Shown one piece after another: positions 60,728 through 64,000 of a stretch of DNA of 64,000 nucleotides. Under the pieces are notes generated by a model. That model was given only the letters and a program-made list of their open reading frames with translations. It was not told the DNA's origin and made no database searches. The position numbers and the translations under genes were made by a program. Numbering within the stretch: the stretch's first letter is position 1; every line of letters begins with the position of its first letter. The stretch is from Pseudomonas fragi (lineage in GTDB: Bacteria; Pseudomonadota; Gammaproteobacteria; Pseudomonadales; Pseudomonadaceae). The stretch covers positions 806,001-870,000 of the forward strand of contig NZ_LT629783.1 in the NCBI RefSeq assembly GCF_900105835.1. Direction: 5' to 3'.

Positions 60728-62098
60728 TTACGATCGCAATGCAACGGGGCTCTGCATCAACCGCAAGCCGCTGGCCAACGCACCCGCCAGGGCAAAAACG
60801 AAACCCAGCCACAACGCTAACTGCGGGCCACTGCCCGTGGACAGATGAAAACACAGCGCCACCAGCGACGCCCCCAGTGTCTGCCCCATCAACCGCGAGG
60901 TAGCGACAATGCCACTGGCGCCGCCACTGCGGGCCAGCGGCGCACTGGTCATGATCGCCTTGAGGTTGGGCGACTGGAAAAACCCGAACCCGGCACCGCA
61001 CAACGCCATGCGCCAGCCGATATCGAAGGCCGAAGCCCCTTCGCTCAGCAGCGCCAGCGCCGCCATGCCTGCGCTCAACAGCAACAAGCCGATCCCGCAC
61101 AGCAGCGCCAGCGACACCCGATCTGCCAGGCGCCCGGCAATCAGTGCCATCACCGCCACCACCGCCGGCCACGGCGTCATCAAAAACCCGGTAGCCACCT
61201 GGCTATGGCCCAATGCCGTCTGCAACAAGAAGGGCAACGACACGAAGGCCAGCCCTTGAGCACAAAACGCACAAATCGCCGTCAGTGACGACAACGCAAA
61301 CAGTGGCCGCTTGAACAGATCGATTGCCAGCATCGGCGCCGGATGATCGGCCTGACGACGCATCAGCCACACCCCGCACACCAGCGCTACTGCGACCAGG
61401 CCCAGGCTCAGGTCACCTTCGGCGCCATGTACCGCCGAACCCAGACCCAATACCAGCAAGGCAAACAACCCGGCACACAAGATCGCCGCCAAGCGGTCGA
61501 AGGCGTGCCCGCTTCTGGGAATTTCCGGCAACGAGCGCAAGCCCAGCACAACCGCCAGCAACCCCAGCGGCACATTGATCAGATACAGCCAATGCCAGGT
61601 GGTCACCGCCAGAATAGCCGACGCCGCCGTCGGCCCCAGGGTAAAGGCCAACCCCACCACCAGCGAGTTGTAACCCAGGCCCCGACCGAGGATTTTCGCC
61701 GGATAAATGTGGCGCAACAACGCGATATTCACGCTCATGATCGCTGCAGCGCCCAACCCCTGCACCACCCGCGCTGCGGTCAGCGTGGGCAGCGACCAGG
61801 CCAGCCCGCAGAACAGCGAGGCGACGATAAACACCAGCAAACCGCCGAGAAACACCCGTCGATGGCCCAGCACATCGCTGAGCGAGGCAAACGGCAGCAC
61901 CGCGGCGATGGTTGCCAGCTGGTAGGCATTGACCACCCAGATCACCGAGGCGGAATCAGTGCCAATACCTTCGGCCAGGGTTGGCAAGGCCGTGTTGACG
62001 ATGGCGGTATCCAGGGTCGCCATGCCGATCCCCAGGGAGATCGCGATCACGGCGGGCAGGCGTTTGTTGCTGGGCAAGCCATCGGCAATTGAAGACAT
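60728..62098 (-). CDS. MFS drug transporter, DHA2-like (14-helix type)
   Basis: A 456-residue multidrug-type MFS permease. The N-terminal helix has GMATLDTAIVNTALPTLAEG with the D-x-T/NxALP motif of DHA2 exporters; WVVNAYQLATIAAVLPFASLSDVLGHRRVFLGGL covers TM2 and the loop; RVVQGLGAAAIMSVNIALLRHIYP gives motif C-like features; and GPTAASAILAVTTWHWLYLINVPLGL is the classic motif. It probably exports drugs or dyes by proton antiport. Its 3' end lies 30 bp from REP array 2. The 242-bp gap to gcd is shared by divergent promoters. Confidence 0.9.
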   Translation of the reverse strand: MSSIADGLPSNKRLPAVIAISLGIGMATLDTAIVNTALPTLAEGIGTDSASVIWVVNAYQLATIAAVLPFASLSDVLGHRRVFLGGLLVFIVASLFCGLAWSLPTLTAARVVQGLGAAAIMSVNIALLRHIYPAKILGRGLGYNSLVVGLAFTLGPTAASAILAVTTWHWLYLINVPLGLLAVVLGLRSLPEIPRSGHAFDRLAAILCAGLFALLVLGLGSAVHGAEGDLSLGLVAVALVCGVWLMRRQADHPAPMLAIDLFKRPLFALSSLTAICAFCAQGLAFVSLPFLLQTALGHSQVATGFLMTPWPAVVAVMALIAGRLADRVSLALLCGIGLLLLSAGMAALALLSEGASAFDIGWRMALCGAGFGFFQSPNLKAIMTSAPLARSGGASGIVATSRLMGQTLGASLVALCFHLSTGSGPQLALWLGFVFALAGALASGLRLMQSPVALRS

Positions 62099-62340
62099 GA
62101 ATCATCCGCACACAGACAAAGAGCTCAAGATTAAGGGCTGCAGCGGTTTTTTTCAGCGGCGGATTGCTCACTCGGACGAAATTTCATGTTCGTCGTTGCC
62201 CTCGCCACAGCAGCGGATTATTGCTGCTTTACCAACAATGTTTCTCAAACCTGCGGATTTATCGAAAAAACCATCCGCATAGACTGCTCCTGATTAATGA
62301 ATACCGATATGTGTGTATCAACCATGGAGCATTTAACAAC

Positions 62341-64000
62341 ATGACGGACAGTAAACAGCCCCCGGCTGGTAATAGTGCGCGGGTGCTATTTTCCCTGCTG
62401 GTATTGGTCGTATCACTGGCCCTGATATATGGCGGGGTCAAGCTGGTGGCTCTGGGAGGATCCAGTTACTACCTGATCGCGGGCCTGGCTTATCTGCTGC
62501 TGGCGGTGCTGTTTTTTTTGCGCAAGCGCATCGGCATCAGTCTTTCAGTGGCCATTTTCCTGGCAACGTGCGTCTGGGCATTTTATGAAGTGGGTCAGTT
62601 CAGCTATTGGCAACTGCTGCCACGCCTGGTCGTCCCGGCCATTATCCTGACCCTCAGTCTGTGGGTCGGCGCGACCTTGCCAGGCCTTCCCCTGAACACC
62701 CGGCGTGCGGCTAACCGCAGCGGTGTTGCAGTGTTCGTGGCGTTGATCGCCACCTTGATCGCTGCGTTTTACCCCCACGGCGCTATCTCCAACCCGGTCG
62801 CCGCGTCTGACCCGGCGCCGGCCGCTGAGCCATCACCGGCTGCGCAAAACTGGGAGTTCTTTGGCCGCAATGCATCGGGTACCCGCTTTGCGCCTTACAC
62901 TCAAATCACCCCGGACAATGTCAATGACCTGCAAGTGGCCTGGGTCTACCGTACGGGCCGCCGCACCAGCGGCCCGGGCGCGGGTGTCGACGAAAATACC
63001 CCGTTGCAGATCGGCAATGTGCTGTACTCCTGCACCCCGGAAAACCTGATCACCGCCCTTGACGCCGATACCGGCAAGCCGCTGTGGAAGTTCGATCCTC
63101 ACGCCAAAAGCGAAGAGCATGTTACTTGCCGGGGCGTGGGCTATTACGACATCGACAAGGACGACAGCCTGAGTGCTGAAGTCAAAGCGTCCTACAACGA
63201 TCAACAGCAATGCCGTCAGCGCATTCTGGTGTCCTCTGTGGATGCCCGTTTGTTTGCCCTGGATGCCCAGAGCGGCGCCCTGTGCCCGAGCTTTGGCGAC
63301 AACGGCTATGTTGACCTGAAAAAAGGCATGGGCCCCACCGAACACAGCAAGCGCTACCACCCCACTTCCCTGCCGGTGGTCATGGGCCATCTCACGGTGG
63401 TGGGTGGCTGGGTGCGGGATATTGTGGCCGGAGAACCTTCAGGTGCCGTGCGCGCATTTGATGTGCTGACCGGTAAGCTGGCCTGGGCTTGGGATGTGGG
63501 TGCGCCGCAAAACAGCGACGTCACAGAGGCCGATCATCAGTTCGCCCTGGAAACCCCCAATGTATGGACCATTCCGACTTACGACAAAGAGCTGAACCTG
63601 GTCTACCTGCCCACCGGCAACGGCCCGCCCGACTATTGGGGCGGCGACCGCAACCAGGCCAAGGAGAAATACGGCTCGGCCGTGGTCGCTGTGGATGCTT
63701 CGACCGGCAAGGCCAAGTGGGTGTACCAGACCGTCCATCACGATGTCTGGGACTATGACCTGCCTTCGCAGCCTGTGCTGTATGACATCAAGAATGCCCA
63801 GGGCGTGAAAACCCCGGTGCTGATCCAGACCACCAAGACGGGCAATATCTTTGTCCTGGACCGGCGCACGGGCCTGCCGGTGACCGCCGTTGAAGAACGC
63901 GCCGTACCAACCTCCCCTGCAGCCGTAGGCGAACACCTGTCGCCGACCCAACCGTTCTCGACAGGCATGCCGATGATTGGCGCCGAGCCGCTGACCGAAA
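62341..64000 (+). CDS. gcd: membrane-bound PQQ-dependent glucose dehydrogenase, 5' part
   Basis: The first 553 codons of a gene that continues past the window. The N-terminal roughly 140 residues hold five hydrophobic helices (VLFSLLVLVVSLALIYGG, YLIAGLAYLLLAVLFFL, LSVAIFLATCVWAFYE and two more), which anchor the enzyme and bind ubiquinone. The PQQ beta-propeller starts at NWEFFGRNASGTRFAPYTQI, with NVLYSCTPENLITALDADTGK, HVTCRGVGYYD, DARLFALDAQSG, TPNVWTIPTYDKELNLVYLPTGNGPPDYWGG and VHHDVWDYDLPSQPVL (in blocks). It oxidises glucose to gluconolactone in the periplasm, the first step toward 2-ketogluconate used by the kgu genes. Confidence 0.95.
   Translation, partial: MTDSKQPPAGNSARVLFSLLVLVVSLALIYGGVKLVALGGSSYYLIAGLAYLLLAVLFFLRKRIGISLSVAIFLATCVWAFYEVGQFSYWQLLPRLVVPAIILTLSLWVGATLPGLPLNTRRAANRSGVAVFVALIATLIAAFYPHGAISNPVAASDPAPAAEPSPAAQNWEFFGRNASGTRFAPYTQITPDNVNDLQVAWVYRTGRRTSGPGAGVDENTPLQIGNVLYSCTPENLITALDADTGKPLWKFDPHAKSEEHVTCRGVGYYDIDKDDSLSAEVKASYNDQQQCRQRILVSSVDARLFALDAQSGALCPSFGDNGYVDLKKGMGPTEHSKRYHPTSLPVVMGHLTVVGGWVRDIVAGEPSGAVRAFDVLTGKLAWAWDVGAPQNSDVTEADHQFALETPNVWTIPTYDKELNLVYLPTGNGPPDYWGGDRNQAKEKYGSAVVAVDASTGKAKWVYQTVHHDVWDYDLPSQPVLYDIKNAQGVKTPVLIQTTKTGNIFVLDRRTGLPVTAVEERAVPTSPAAVGEHLSPTQPFSTGMPMIGAEPLTE

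Noticed and set aside
59669..60744. Long open frames on both strands across REP array 2 (up to about 300 codons)
   Set aside because: They are by-products of the 130-bp repeat: the predicted proteins only repeat the same roughly 43-residue pattern in shifting frames, have no ribosome-binding site and match no protein family.

Overview
The window is typical Pseudomonas chromosome, most likely from the P. fluorescens complex or a close relative. The evidence is a serralysin/family I.3 lipase locus with its own type I secretion system, a PtxS-controlled 2-ketogluconate operon, a membrane PQQ glucose dehydrogenase, high GC with compact operons, and many copies of the classical fluorescens-type REP sequence. 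No rRNA, CRISPR array, insertion sequence, phage gene or integrase was seen. The species cannot be fixed from the sequence alone.

Layout. 0-3.6 kb: end of a LysR gene, a MmcQ/YjbR protein, DUF1294 and uppP, and a Cache-domain chemoreceptor. 3.7-12 kb (minus strand): an extracellular enzyme locus, aprA (metalloprotease), inh (inhibitor), aprD-aprE-aprF (type I secretion) and a family I.3 lipase. 12.4-17.9 kb: a 34-bp-arm palindrome, then ptxS and kguE-kguK-kguT-kguD, with a perfect PtxS box before ptxS and another before kguE. 17.9-21.7 kb: a probable polyamine/amine catabolic cluster (binding protein, cupin, FAD oxidase, AraC regulator). 21.9-34 kb: DUF1652, gamma-glutamyltransferase, a UvrD-like helicase, pirin, the divergent punC/punR pair, LysE, a possible small RNA, DUF4174, DedA, a His-tailed EamA transporter and tRNA-Leu(UAA). 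34.2-43 kb: an RND efflux operon (OMF-MFP-RND) beside two response regulators and one sensor kinase, and a PtrA-like small periplasmic protein. 43-51 kb: a SnoaL protein, an MFS transporter, a flavin reductase, a LacI-controlled MFS-amidase operon and an Old Yellow Enzyme. 51-60.7 kb: two arrays of REP doublets with an exact 130-bp period and opposite orientation. They enclose DUF2986-GNAT, an RpiR regulator, ddpX and a five-gene peptide ABC importer. 60.7-64 kb: an MFS drug transporter and the 5' part of gcd.

How genes work together. AprD/E/F probably export both AprA and the lipase, since both have RTX repeats and uncleaved C-terminal signals. Gcd makes gluconate in the periplasm; after further oxidation to 2-ketogluconate, KguT imports it, KguK phosphorylates it and KguD reduces it to 6-phosphogluconate. 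DdpX and the adjacent importer suggest scavenging of D-Ala-D-Ala or related peptides under an RpiR regulator.

The least explained structures are the paired inverted 130-bp REP arrays, the 18-bp sequence shared by the efflux operon and the response-regulator promoter regions, and the orphan transcript-like terminator at 31.04 kb.
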